From positions 1 through 9,276 of the forward strand of contig CAMLKX010000062.1 in the NCBI GenBank assembly GCA_946480515.1: 9,276 nt of DNA, read 5' to 3'. Under the pieces are notes generated by a model, which searched no databases, was not told the DNA's origin, and saw only the letters and a list, made by a program, of their open reading frames with translations. The position numbers and the translations under genes are program-made. Shown one piece after another: positions 1-6,061 of the stretch. The DNA comes from an uncultured Sphingomonadaceae bacterium. Its GTDB lineage: Bacteria > Pseudomonadota > Alphaproteobacteria > Sphingomonadales > Sphingomonadaceae. Numbering within the stretch: position 1 is the first letter of the stretch; every line of letters begins with the position of its first letter.

Positions 1-642
1 GCGCCAATGGCGGTTCAGGACAGCGAGGCCGGCCATCGCCAGGATCATCGGGAGCGCCAGCTCCCGGATCATCAGCGCGGCGCCTCCGGCAAGCATCGCA
101 GGCCAAGCGCGTTCCGGCCGGTAGACAGCAATCATCAATGCCAGCAGCAGACCGGCCCACGTCTCGTGAAACAGCGATGTCACCGGCTGAACCAGGCCGA
201 CGAGTCCGCCCGCGAGCAGAAGCATCGCTGCAACCAGCAGTGGTGGCGACAGGCCAGATTTCAATCGCCACCACCAGGCCATCATTACCGCTCCGCATAG
301 TAACAGGAGTGCTGCTCGCATCGCTGCCGGTCCGAGCAGGGCATGGGCATGGGCGAGTGTCGGCAGCCGGACGGTGAAAAAGGGCTTGAGTGGATAGTTG
401 GCAGCTCGCTGCGCCTCGGCAGCGACGGTGTAATAATCACCTCCAGCTTCTACGCCGGCGATAATCTCGCGGTATAGATCCAAGTCGCTTTGCTGGGTCG
501 GTGATGTGCGCAGCTTCGGGGATGGGGTGGCGGACGGCGACCAGCAGACCATGATCAGCGCGACGCCTAGCAGCACAATTACGGCGAGAGTTGCGACCCT
601 AGGCAAGGAAGCAAAGCGAGTCGGAAATGCCCGTTCCGACAC
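1..642 (-). CDS. Polytopic membrane protein, possible GT-C-type glycosyltransferase-like protein (3' end outside window)
   Basis: The frame is open for 214 codons from a GTG at 640-642 to the window edge, so the C-terminus is missing. The GTG lies one base after the ubiB stop, and GGGGGA just upstream is a good ribosome-binding site, so translational coupling to ubiB is likely. Residues 16-34 form a hydrophobic signal-anchor-like helix. A polar loop follows (about 35-108) containing DLDLYREII, GGDYY and YPLKPFFTVRLP. Further hydrophobic segments lie near 109-125, 133-151, 162-174 and 180-209, with HETWAGLL and an RELALP motif. Acidic residues in the loop after the first helix, and the HE.WAGLL...RELALP pattern, recall GT-C-fold proteins, in particular what I remember as the AZOBR_p60025 family of cell-surface glycopolymer formation proteins. 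That family assignment is from memory and uncertain; a polytopic membrane protein is much safer. Confidence 0.75.
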   Translation of the reverse strand, partial: MSERAFPTRFASLPRVATLAVIVLLGVALIMVCWSPSATPSPKLRTSPTQQSDLDLYREIIAGVEAGGDYYTVAAEAQRAANYPLKPFFTVRLPTLAHAHALLGPAAMRAALLLLCGAVMMAWWWRLKSGLSPPLLVAAMLLLAGGLVGLVQPVTSLFHETWAGLLLALMIAVYRPERAWPAMLAGGAALMIRELALPMILAMAGLAVLNRHWR

Positions 643-643
643 C

Positions 644-2182
644 CTATCCCCCAAGGAAGAAGGTGGCCGCCGCACCAGCTGCCGCCGACACAAGTACCAG
701 CAGCAACGTTAACCCGTATCGGCGAGGGCGGATCACCTGTACTTCCGCCAGCGGCGGCGGCGGCGGCGCCGCGCCTGCGGGCGGATAATAGTCATCCATG
801 CGATGGATCAGCTTTGGGATCAGCTTGAGTGCACGCACCGTCTCCGTGATCCGGTCTGCGTAATAAGCCTCTGGCCCAAGCTCGGAGCGCATCCACTCAC
901 GCAGAAACGGCTCCGCAGTCTCCCACATGTTGATGTCGGGATCGAGCGCGGTCGCGACGCCTTCCTCCATCACCATCGTCTTCTGCAGGAGCAGCAGGTG
1001 CGGTTGCGTTGGCATATCGAAGTCCCGGGTGATCGCGAACAGGCCCTCAAGCATCCGGCCCACGGAGATATCCTTCACCGGTAATCCGCGGATCGGCTCA
1101 CCGACAGCGCGCAGGGCGGTGGCGAACTCGGCCACGTCATGGTGGAGCGGGACATATTGCGCTTCGAAGTGAATCTGCGCGACCCGCTCATAATTGCCGG
1201 TGATGAGCCCGTAGAGAATTTCCGCCAGCCACATGCGCGACCGGCGGTCGATGCGGCCCATGATGCCGAAATCGATCGCAGCGATCCGGCCATCTGGCAG
1301 GGCGAACAGATTGCCCTGGTGGAGATCGGCATGGAAATAGCCATCGACCACCGCCTGTCGCAGGAAAGCGCGCACCAGATTCGCCGCGAGACTTTTCAGG
1401 TCATGGCCGGCGGCGATTAGCGCCTCGCGGTCGCTGACCTTGATCCCGTCCAGCCATTCGAGCGTGAGCACCCGCCGCGCAGTCCGCCGCCAGTCGATTT
1501 CCGGCACATGGAACGCCGGTTCAGCGACCATATTCTCGCGCAGCTCCGAGGCCGATGCCGCCTCACGCGTCAGGTCGAGCTCCCGCCGGACCCACTGCCG
1601 AAAATGGGCCACGACGAGCCGGGGGCGAAGGCGCACCGCTTCGTCGCCGCCAAGCGTCTCCACATGAGCGGCCGCCCACTCGTAAGTCTCGAGGGCCTTG
1701 GCGAATTCGTCTTCGATCCCCGGCCGGAGCACCTTGATCGCGACCACCTGGCCGTCACCGGTGATGCCGCGATGGACTTGCGCGATCGATGCGGCGCCAA
1801 CCGGCTCCGGGTCGATCGACTCGAACAGCTGTTCGATCGGAGCGGCGAATGCGTCCTCGATCGCCGCCCTGATCTTGTGGAACGGCTCCGGCGGGAGTGA
1901 GTCCTGCAGCTGGAGAAGGTCAAGCGCGGCCGCTTCACCGACGAGGTCTGGCCGGGTCGCCAGTGCCTGGCCAAGCTTGATCGCCGCGGGGCCGATCGCC
2001 TGGAATGCCGCGGCATAGTTCGGCACTTCGGGGACACGCGCGCCAAAGCGCGCCAGCCTGCATAGCCGCCGGACCAGCGGCGGGGTCATCGGGTCCCGTT
2101 CGATCCCACGAAGCGCGCCATGCCGCGCCAGGGTTCGGCCCCACCCCAGCAAACGCCACAGATGGACGGGAGCGATGGTCAA
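644..2182 (-). CDS. ubiB: UbiB, ubiquinone biosynthesis atypical kinase/ATPase (ABC1/COQ8/ADCK family)
   Basis: This 512-residue protein has every hallmark of the UbiB/COQ8 family. The KxGQ motif KLGQ is at 69-72 and the Ala-rich loop VGAASIAQVH at 128-137. VAIKVLRPG carries Lys150, ELD is at 201-203, the catalytic loop HADLHQGN is at 284-291 and DFG at 304-306. A proline-rich linker precedes a C-terminal membrane helix (about 489-509), so it is probably anchored in the inner membrane. The family supports ubiquinone synthesis as an atypical ATPase. The best start is TTG at 2180-2182, giving the family-like MTIAPVHLWRLLGWGRTLAR. GGGGAA eight or so bases upstream serves as Shine-Dalgarno, and no ATG is available until well inside the conserved region. 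The gene lies downstream of ubiE (88-base gap holding a palindrome) and one base upstream of the membrane gene. It ends with TAG, and a second in-frame TAG follows 14 codons later. Confidence 0.95.
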   Translation of the reverse strand: MTIAPVHLWRLLGWGRTLARHGALRGIERDPMTPPLVRRLCRLARFGARVPEVPNYAAAFQAIGPAAIKLGQALATRPDLVGEAAALDLLQLQDSLPPEPFHKIRAAIEDAFAAPIEQLFESIDPEPVGAASIAQVHRGITGDGQVVAIKVLRPGIEDEFAKALETYEWAAAHVETLGGDEAVRLRPRLVVAHFRQWVRRELDLTREAASASELRENMVAEPAFHVPEIDWRRTARRVLTLEWLDGIKVSDREALIAAGHDLKSLAANLVRAFLRQAVVDGYFHADLHQGNLFALPDGRIAAIDFGIMGRIDRRSRMWLAEILYGLITGNYERVAQIHFEAQYVPLHHDVAEFATALRAVGEPIRGLPVKDISVGRMLEGLFAITRDFDMPTQPHLLLLQKTMVMEEGVATALDPDINMWETAEPFLREWMRSELGPEAYYADRITETVRALKLIPKLIHRMDDYYPPAGAAPPPPPLAEVQVIRPRRYGLTLLLVLVSAAAGAAATFFLGG

Positions 2183-2190
2183 TTGACTGT

Positions 2191-2252
2191 TCCCCGGCGC
2201 AGGCCGGGGCCCAGGCAGTCTGCCAAGACTGGACCCCGGCCTGCGCCGGGGC
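2191..2252. repeat. REP-like GC-rich palindrome between ubiE and ubiB
   Basis: Two inverted arms of 23 bases, 2192-2214 and 2229-2251, match at 22 of 23 positions. The outer part is CCCCGGCGCAGGCCGGGG and its complement, and the spacer is 14 bases. The arm sequence (GCCTGCGCCGGGG type) resembles the extragenic palindromes scattered through many sphingomonad and other proteobacterial genomes. That comparison is from memory. In the transcript the arms would form a very stable hairpin, which could stabilise the ubiE message, attenuate transcription into ubiB, or mask the ubiB ribosome-binding site, whose GGGG is the outermost part of one arm. No second copy was noticed in the window. Confidence 0.85.
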
Positions 2253-2270
2253 GCGATGCCGCTTCGCGCA

Positions 2271-2999
2271 TCACGTCTTCCAGCCGCTATGGATTGCGAT
2301 CAGGCCGCCGAGGATCGGTTCGGCGCGCGTGCGGGCAAACCCGGCGCCGGCGATCATCTGCCGGAACGCTTCGGGACGCGGGAAGCGGCGGATCGATTCA
2401 ACAAGGTAGCGGTAGCTGTCCTCATCGCCGGCGACCGCCTTGCCGATGCGCGGAATCACGCGGCTGGCATAGAGTTCGTACAGGTCGCCAAACCCCGGCC
2501 ACTCGCTGGTCGAGAATTCGAGGCAGTAGAAGCGCCCGCCGCGGAGTAAGACCCGATATGCTTCACGCAGCGCCGCAGGAATGTCGGTGACGTTCCGGAT
2601 GCCGAAGGCAATGGTATATGCGTCGAAGCTGTTGTCGGCGAAGGTCAGCGATTCGGCGTTCTCGACCTGCCAGGTGAGTCCGTCGATATTGCGACTCTTC
2701 GCTCGCTCCATCCCGACGTCAAGCATGTCGGGGTTGATGTCGCTGACCATGACCTGAGCGCCTCGACGCGCCAGCCGGAACGCAATGTCGCCAGTTCCTC
2801 CGGCCATGTCGAGGATCGCTTCACCGGGGCGCGGTCGAACGCGGCTGACGAACTGGTCCTTCCAGATCCGGTGAAGCCCACCGGACATGAGGTCGTTCAT
2901 TAGGTCATAGCGGCGAGCGACCGATGAGAAGACGCTCCCGACGCGGCGGGTCTTTTCCTCCGGAGTCACGAGCTCATCGCCGAAATTCACATGGTTCAT
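2271..2999 (-). CDS. ubiE: UbiE/MenG, demethylubiquinone/demethylmenaquinone C-methyltransferase
   Basis: This 242-residue protein is a class I SAM-dependent methyltransferase of the UbiE family, which methylates the quinone ring carbon in ubiquinone and menaquinone synthesis. The family N-terminal motif VFSSVARRYDLMNDLMSGG is at about 23-41. The SAM-binding motif I LDMAGGTGDIAF is at 63-74, the acidic residue after strand 2 in VSDINPDML at 85-93, and SFDAYTIAFGIRNVTD at 124-139. LLRGGRFYCLEFS is at 151-163, and the C-terminal GLIAIHSGWK closes the protein, so it is full length. The frame stays open upstream to 3371, but that stretch lies antisense to mutM and has no family similarity. ATG at 2997-2999 gives the usual N-terminus. 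GGA just upstream is a poor, close ribosome-binding site. It is divergent from mutM (65-base gap) and is the first gene of a probable ubiE-ubiB-membrane gene unit. Confidence 0.96.
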   Translation of the reverse strand: MNHVNFGDELVTPEEKTRRVGSVFSSVARRYDLMNDLMSGGLHRIWKDQFVSRVRPRPGEAILDMAGGTGDIAFRLARRGAQVMVSDINPDMLDVGMERAKSRNIDGLTWQVENAESLTFADNSFDAYTIAFGIRNVTDIPAALREAYRVLLRGGRFYCLEFSTSEWPGFGDLYELYASRVIPRIGKAVAGDEDSYRYLVESIRRFPRPEAFRQMIAGAGFARTRAEPILGGLIAIHSGWKT

Positions 3000-3064
3000 G
3001 TTCCGCGATCTAGCCGGGTCGCGGGAGCATTGCGAGGGCACCGGAACACAGTAAGACACCGGCG

Positions 3065-3886
3065 ATGCCAGAGCTTCCTGAAGTCGAGACAACCGTGCGC
3101 GGGCTGGCCGCCGTTCTCGAGGGCCGGCGGCTGGAAGGGGTGGAGCCGCGCCGCGCCGACCTGCGGCGGGCCATTCCCAAGGACCTTGGGCAGCGGTTGA
3201 CCGGCGCGCGGGTGATCTCTCTCGGCCGGCGGGCCAAATATGGTCTGATCGGCACCGACCGCGGCGACACGTTGGTCTTTCACCTCGGAATGTCGGGGAG
3301 CTGGCGAATCGACCCGGCCGAGATCGGCAAGCATGATCATCTGCTGATCCGCACCGACGAGGGACGGACATTGGCGCTCAACGATCCGCGCCGGTTCGGC
3401 TCGCTCGACCTGGTGCCCACCAATGACCTTGACGATTGGCCGGCGTTTCGCAGCCTCGGGCCCGAGCCGCTCAGTGACGCGCTCGAGGGCCGCACCTTGT
3501 GCGAGGCGCTGAAGGGCAGGACGGCGGCGGTCAAGCTGCTGCTGCTCGATCAGCGGGTCGTCGCGGGGCTCGGCAATATTTATGTGTGTGAGGCGCTTTA
3601 TCGGGCTGGAATTCACCCGCTGACGCCCGGTGGCAGGGTCACTCGCAAGGCATGCGAGCGGCTGGCCGCTGCGATCAAGGCAGTGCTTGTTCAGTCGATT
3701 GAGGCTGGCGGGTCGAGCCTCAAGGACTTCGCCCATCCGAATGGCGAGCTTGGCTATTTCGCCCACAACTTCCTTGTCTACGATCGGGAGGGGCAGCCGT
3801 GCGGTTGCGGCAAGCCGGTGAAGCGGATCGTTCAGGGCGGGCGATCGACGTTTTACTGCCAGCAATGTCAGCGCCGCGGTGGTTGA
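3065..3886 (+). CDS. mutM: MutM (Fpg), formamidopyrimidine-DNA glycosylase / AP lyase
   Basis: This 273-residue protein is a base-excision repair glycosylase that removes 8-oxoguanine and formamidopyrimidines and cleaves the abasic site. The mature N-terminus PELPEVET supplies the catalytic Pro2 (the nucleophile after Met removal) and Glu3. Lys58 in RRAKYG is the conserved DNA-contacting lysine. HLGMSGS is at 73-79, DPRRFG at 107-112, and the helix-two-turn-helix region LLLDQRVVAGLGNIYVCEAL spans about 159-178 with Asn171. The C-terminal zinc finger holds Cys246, Cys248, Cys265 and Cys268, with the conserved Arg260 in GGRSTFYC. The first cysteine pair is C-x-C rather than the usual C-x2-C (see findings). 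ATG at 3065 is certain because Pro2 must follow it, although the ribosome-binding site is weak. It starts 65 bases from the divergent ubiE and is followed by rpsT. Confidence 0.97.
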   Translation: MPELPEVETTVRGLAAVLEGRRLEGVEPRRADLRRAIPKDLGQRLTGARVISLGRRAKYGLIGTDRGDTLVFHLGMSGSWRIDPAEIGKHDHLLIRTDEGRTLALNDPRRFGSLDLVPTNDLDDWPAFRSLGPEPLSDALEGRTLCEALKGRTAAVKLLLLDQRVVAGLGNIYVCEALYRAGIHPLTPGGRVTRKACERLAAAIKAVLVQSIEAGGSSLKDFAHPNGELGYFAHNFLVYDREGQPCGCGKPVKRIVQGGRSTFYCQQCQRRGG

Positions 3887-3936
3887 CCGGCGGGGCGGCT
3901 GAAGCTAGGGGAGCGCTGTGCCGGTGCCGCCCGCCG
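3887..3936 (+). terminator. Possible hairpin after mutM
   Basis: A GC-rich arm, CGGCGGGGCGGC at 3888-3899, can pair with GCCGCCCGCCG at 3926-3936. There is one bulged G and a loop of 26 bases. It begins one base after the mutM stop. There is no T-run directly behind it; the only one (3951-3955) is 14 bases further on. It could be a weak terminator or a processing structure between mutM and rpsT; in this GC-rich context chance pairing is also possible. Confidence 0.3.
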
Positions 3937-3981
3937 TGGTGCGCGCCGCTTTTTCATTGATTCAGCTTGAGGATCTTTTCG

Positions 3982-4245
3982 ATGGCGAACACGCCACAAG
4001 CCAAGAAGCGCATTCGCCGCAACGATCGTCGTGCGGCAATCAACGGCGCGCGGGTCAGCCGGATCCGGACCTTCATCAAGGCGGTCGAGTCGGCGGTGTC
4101 CCAGGGCAACAAGGAAGAGGCGTTGACGGCTCTGCGTGCGGCTCAGCCCGAGATGGCTCGCGGAGTCGCTCGCGGCGTGATTCACAAGAACACGGCGTCG
4201 CGGAAGTTTTCCCGTCTGACCAAGAGCGTCGCGGGCCTCGCCTGA
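3982..4245 (+). CDS. rpsT: Ribosomal protein S20 (bS20)
   Basis: This 87-residue, strongly basic protein has the full bS20 pattern: N-terminal [17 protein letters not shown], central [13 protein letters not shown] and C-terminal [19 protein letters not shown]. It binds 16S rRNA during assembly of the 30S subunit. ATG at 3982 is chosen because it yields the conserved MANT start and has GAGGA at 3969-3973, eight bases upstream. An in-frame TTG at 3967 would add only five residues unlike the family and would overlap the ribosome-binding site. The gene sits upstream of dnaA, a conserved alphaproteobacterial arrangement, and is followed by its own hairpin terminator. It therefore probably forms a separate transcript from dnaA. 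Confidence 0.97.
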   Translation: MANTPQAKKRIRRNDRRAAINGARVSRIRTFIKAVESAVSQGNKEEALTALRAAQPEMARGVARGVIHKNTASRKFSRLTKSVAGLA

Positions 4246-4277
4246 TTCACTAATCGCTGTCATCGTCCGGTAATGAG

Positions 4278-4309
4278 ACGGGCTGTTGGCGTTAGCCGAC
4301 GGCCCGTTT
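4278..4309 (+). terminator. Intrinsic terminator of rpsT
   Basis: A 13-base arm at 4278-4290 pairs with 4295-4307. It has eleven Watson-Crick pairs and two G-U wobbles and is closed by the four-base loop GTTA. A short TTT at the 3' edge follows. It lies 32 bases after the rpsT stop. The stem is strong and the T-run is short. Position and shape fit a Rho-independent terminator that separates rpsT from dnaA. Confidence 0.75.
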
Positions 4310-4608
4310 CCGTATGCGTCGGCAAAAAACCTTTTGTTTTCCGCGATTCGCAAAAGTGTAACGAAAGTTTAATGTAGGAAATGGCTGATTTAAGCCATTT
4401 CTGCGAAAAAGTAAGGCTTTCCGCTGTCAAGCCAGTTTATTTGAGCCGGATCAAAAATGCCTGCTTGAAAGCTAACGCGAGCAGTTCCAAAAATCTCTTT
4501 CCGGCGCGAATCCGCGCCGGACGCACAGGTAGTCAGGTCCTTTTGCCGCCGGGTGATTGCACTTCGGGGAGAGGATACTTGCGACCGTAGCGATGGGGCA
4601 CTGGGGGT
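4310..4608 (+). promoter_or_regulatory. dnaA upstream region, A+T-rich, with two hairpins
   Basis: No gene is apparent in this stretch of about 300 bases. It is far poorer in G+C than its surroundings: 22 of 60 bases at 4321-4380 are G or C. That fits a promoter and leader for dnaA. There are two perfect 8-base hairpins. One is AAATGGCT at 4379-4386 with AGCCATTT at 4393-4400. The other is CCGGCGCG at 4501-4508 with CGCGCCGG at 4513-4520, loop AATC. Two GANTC sites, the CcrM methylation motif of alphaproteobacteria, lie at 4345-4349 and 4508-4512. I could not place a -35/-10 pair with confidence. No good DnaA box (TTATNCACA) was seen, so this is probably not the origin. Confidence 0.5.
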
Positions 4609-6006
4609 GTGATGTCGGGGATGAGCGCAGCGCGAATGGACGTGACTAGCGAAGGGATTGCAGCACCACTCGCTGCAGCTTGGGAGTCGGTGCGAAGCGG
4701 TCTCAGACGCGATCTGGGCGCGCGCACGTTTGACGGCTGGATCAAGCCCGCGGAGCTGGGCGCGTTCGACCCGGAAAGCGGCACGCTCGACCTTGCGATG
4801 CCCAGCCAGTTCATGGCCGACTGGGTCCGCTCGCACTTCGGTGAGCGGCTGAACCTCGCCTGGAAGTTCACGCTGCCGCTGGTTCGCGAAGTGCGGATTG
4901 TCGCCGCTGTCGACGCGCCGCGCCCGACACCGCTGCTGATTCTCGAGGAGGAGCCGGCCACGGCCGTAGAGCCCGACGTCGAGGGACCGTCGTTCGATCC
5001 GCGTTATCGATTCGAGACCTTCGTCATCGGCTAGGCGAACGAAGTGGCCGCGACCGCCGCGCGCACCCTCGCCACTGCCGAGACGGTGACCTTCAACCCG
5101 CTGTTCATTCATGGCGGCACCGGTCGCGGCAAGACTCACTTGCTTCACGCCATCGGCCACAAGTTCCGCAGCCATCACCCCGGCGCGCGCATCGTTTCGA
5201 TGTCGGCCGAGAAGTTCATGCTCGAGTTTGTTCGCGCGATTCGCGAAAATGACACGATCGGATTCAAGAGCCGCCTGCGCTCCGCCGACCTGCTGATGAT
5301 CGACGATGTTCAGTTCATCGCCGGCAAGGAGTCGACGCAGGAGGAATTCTTCCACACGATGAACGAGATCATCACCGCCGGAAAGCGGCTGGTGATCACC
5401 TCGGACCGTGCGCCGCAGGATCTGGACGGGATCGCTCCGCGAATCCTGTCGCGCCTGTCATGGGGCCTCGTCGCAGATATCAACGCAGCGGATTATGAGC
5501 TGCGGCTCAACATCATCCAGGCCAAGCTCGATGCGCTTCCCGGCGTCGACATGCCGCTGCCGGTGATCGAGTTCCTTGCCCGCCGGCTGACCTCCAGTAT
5601 CCGCGAGCTCGAAGGAGCGCTGAACCGGATCGTCGCCTATGCGCTGATGACCGGCCGTCCGATCGACCTTCCGTTTGTGGAAGAGGTGCTGGCCAACGTG
5701 CTTCGCGCCAATCAGCGGCGGATCACGATCGAGGAAATCCAGACCCAAGTGGCCGAGCATTTCCGGATCCGCAAGGCGGAGATGACCTCGGCGAGGCGCG
5801 CCCGCGAGGTCGCTCGCCCGCGCCAGGTGGCGATGTATCTGTCAAAGCAGCTGACGCCCAAGTCCTTGCCGGACATCGGCCGGCGCTTCGGTGGTCGCGA
5901 TCATACCACGGTGATCCACGCCGTCCGCCAGATCGAAAAGCTGCGCGCCAGCGATCATGAGCTGGACGCCGACATCCGGCTGCTGATGCGCCAGCTCGAG
6001 GGCTGA
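4609..6006 (+). pseudogene. dnaA: DnaA, chromosomal replication initiator, interrupted by one in-frame TAG
   Basis: The frame runs 465 codons plus a TGA stop and encodes a complete DnaA apart from a TAG at codon 142 (5032-5034). Domain I is seen in AAWESVRSGLRRDLGARTF and the following WI/W-containing segment, and domain II is short. The AAA+ domain has Walker A GGTGRGKTHL, Walker B LLMIDDVQF, sensor I LVITSDRAP and the arginine-finger region APRILSRLSWGL. The sensor-II-type motif SSIRELEGALNRI follows. Domain IV has the DnaA signature GGRDHTTVIHAVRQIEKL, which binds DnaA boxes. The stop sits in RFETFVIG-stop-ANEVAATAAR, where lysine is the rule, and both sides are in the same frame. Start candidates are GTG 4609, ATG 4612 and ATG 4621; GGGGG at 4603-4607 favours 4612. 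As written it gives a 141-residue fragment, with possible reinitiation at GTG 5044 for a 320-residue one. Because dnaA is essential, a sequence error is a serious possibility. Confidence 0.93.
5032..5034 (+). other. Premature amber codon in dnaA
   Basis: TAG stands where AAG (Lys) is expected in the conserved F-V-x-G-K-S/A-N segment that opens the DnaA AAA+ domain. One A-to-T change explains it. The frame is identical before and after the codon, so no indel is involved. Confidence 0.9.
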
Positions 6007-6009
6007 ACC

Positions 6010-6044
6010 AAAAAAGGGCCCGTCGAAATTTTCCGCGGGCCCTT
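6010..6044. terminator. Bidirectional terminator between dnaA and the DUF4136 gene
   Basis: AAGGGCCCG at 6014-6022 and CGGGCCCTT at 6036-6044 form a perfect 9-base stem with a 13-base loop. Read on the minus strand the stem is followed by a run of T (the A-run at 6010-6015), making a textbook intrinsic terminator 17 bases beyond the stop of the lipoprotein gene. Read on the plus strand the T-run is poor (CCCTTCTG), so it is a weaker terminator for dnaA, whose stop is just upstream. Confidence 0.88.
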
Positions 6045-6061
6045 CTGTCCGGAGCCCGAGT

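Noticed and set aside
7..712. Plus-strand open frames at the left edge
   Set aside because: They are antisense to the membrane protein gene, whose minus-strand frame has coherent hydrophobic helices, a good ribosome-binding site and a start next to the ubiB stop.
2005..2590. Plus-strand open frames across the ubiE-ubiB gap
   Set aside because: They translate the palindrome and the antisense of ubiE and ubiB. Peptides such as AQAGAQ and ACAGA come from the repeat itself.
3001..3371. N-terminal extension of UbiE up to 3371
   Set aside because: The extra 124 residues are antisense to mutM, Arg/Pro-rich and unlike the family. MNHVNFGDE at 2999 gives the standard length.
2996..3865. Long minus-strand open frame (289 codons) antisense to mutM
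   Set aside because: It mirrors the mutM codons in a GC-rich genome, its product has no recognisable domain, and mutM is certain on the other strand.
4310..4608. Chromosomal origin next to dnaA
   Set aside because: The region is A+T-rich, but I found no convincing DnaA boxes (TTATNCACA) or box cluster. In alphaproteobacteria the origin is often away from dnaA.
5032..5034. TAG reassigned to an amino acid across the genome
   Set aside because: TAG ends ubiB at a natural C-terminus with another in-frame TAG 14 codons on, and no other gene in the window has an internal TAG.
4390..5355. Long minus-strand open frame (321 codons) antisense to the dnaA leader and 5' half
   Set aside because: The product is low-complexity and Arg/Ala-rich with no family features. 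dnaA is unmistakable on the plus strand, so this is a shadow frame.
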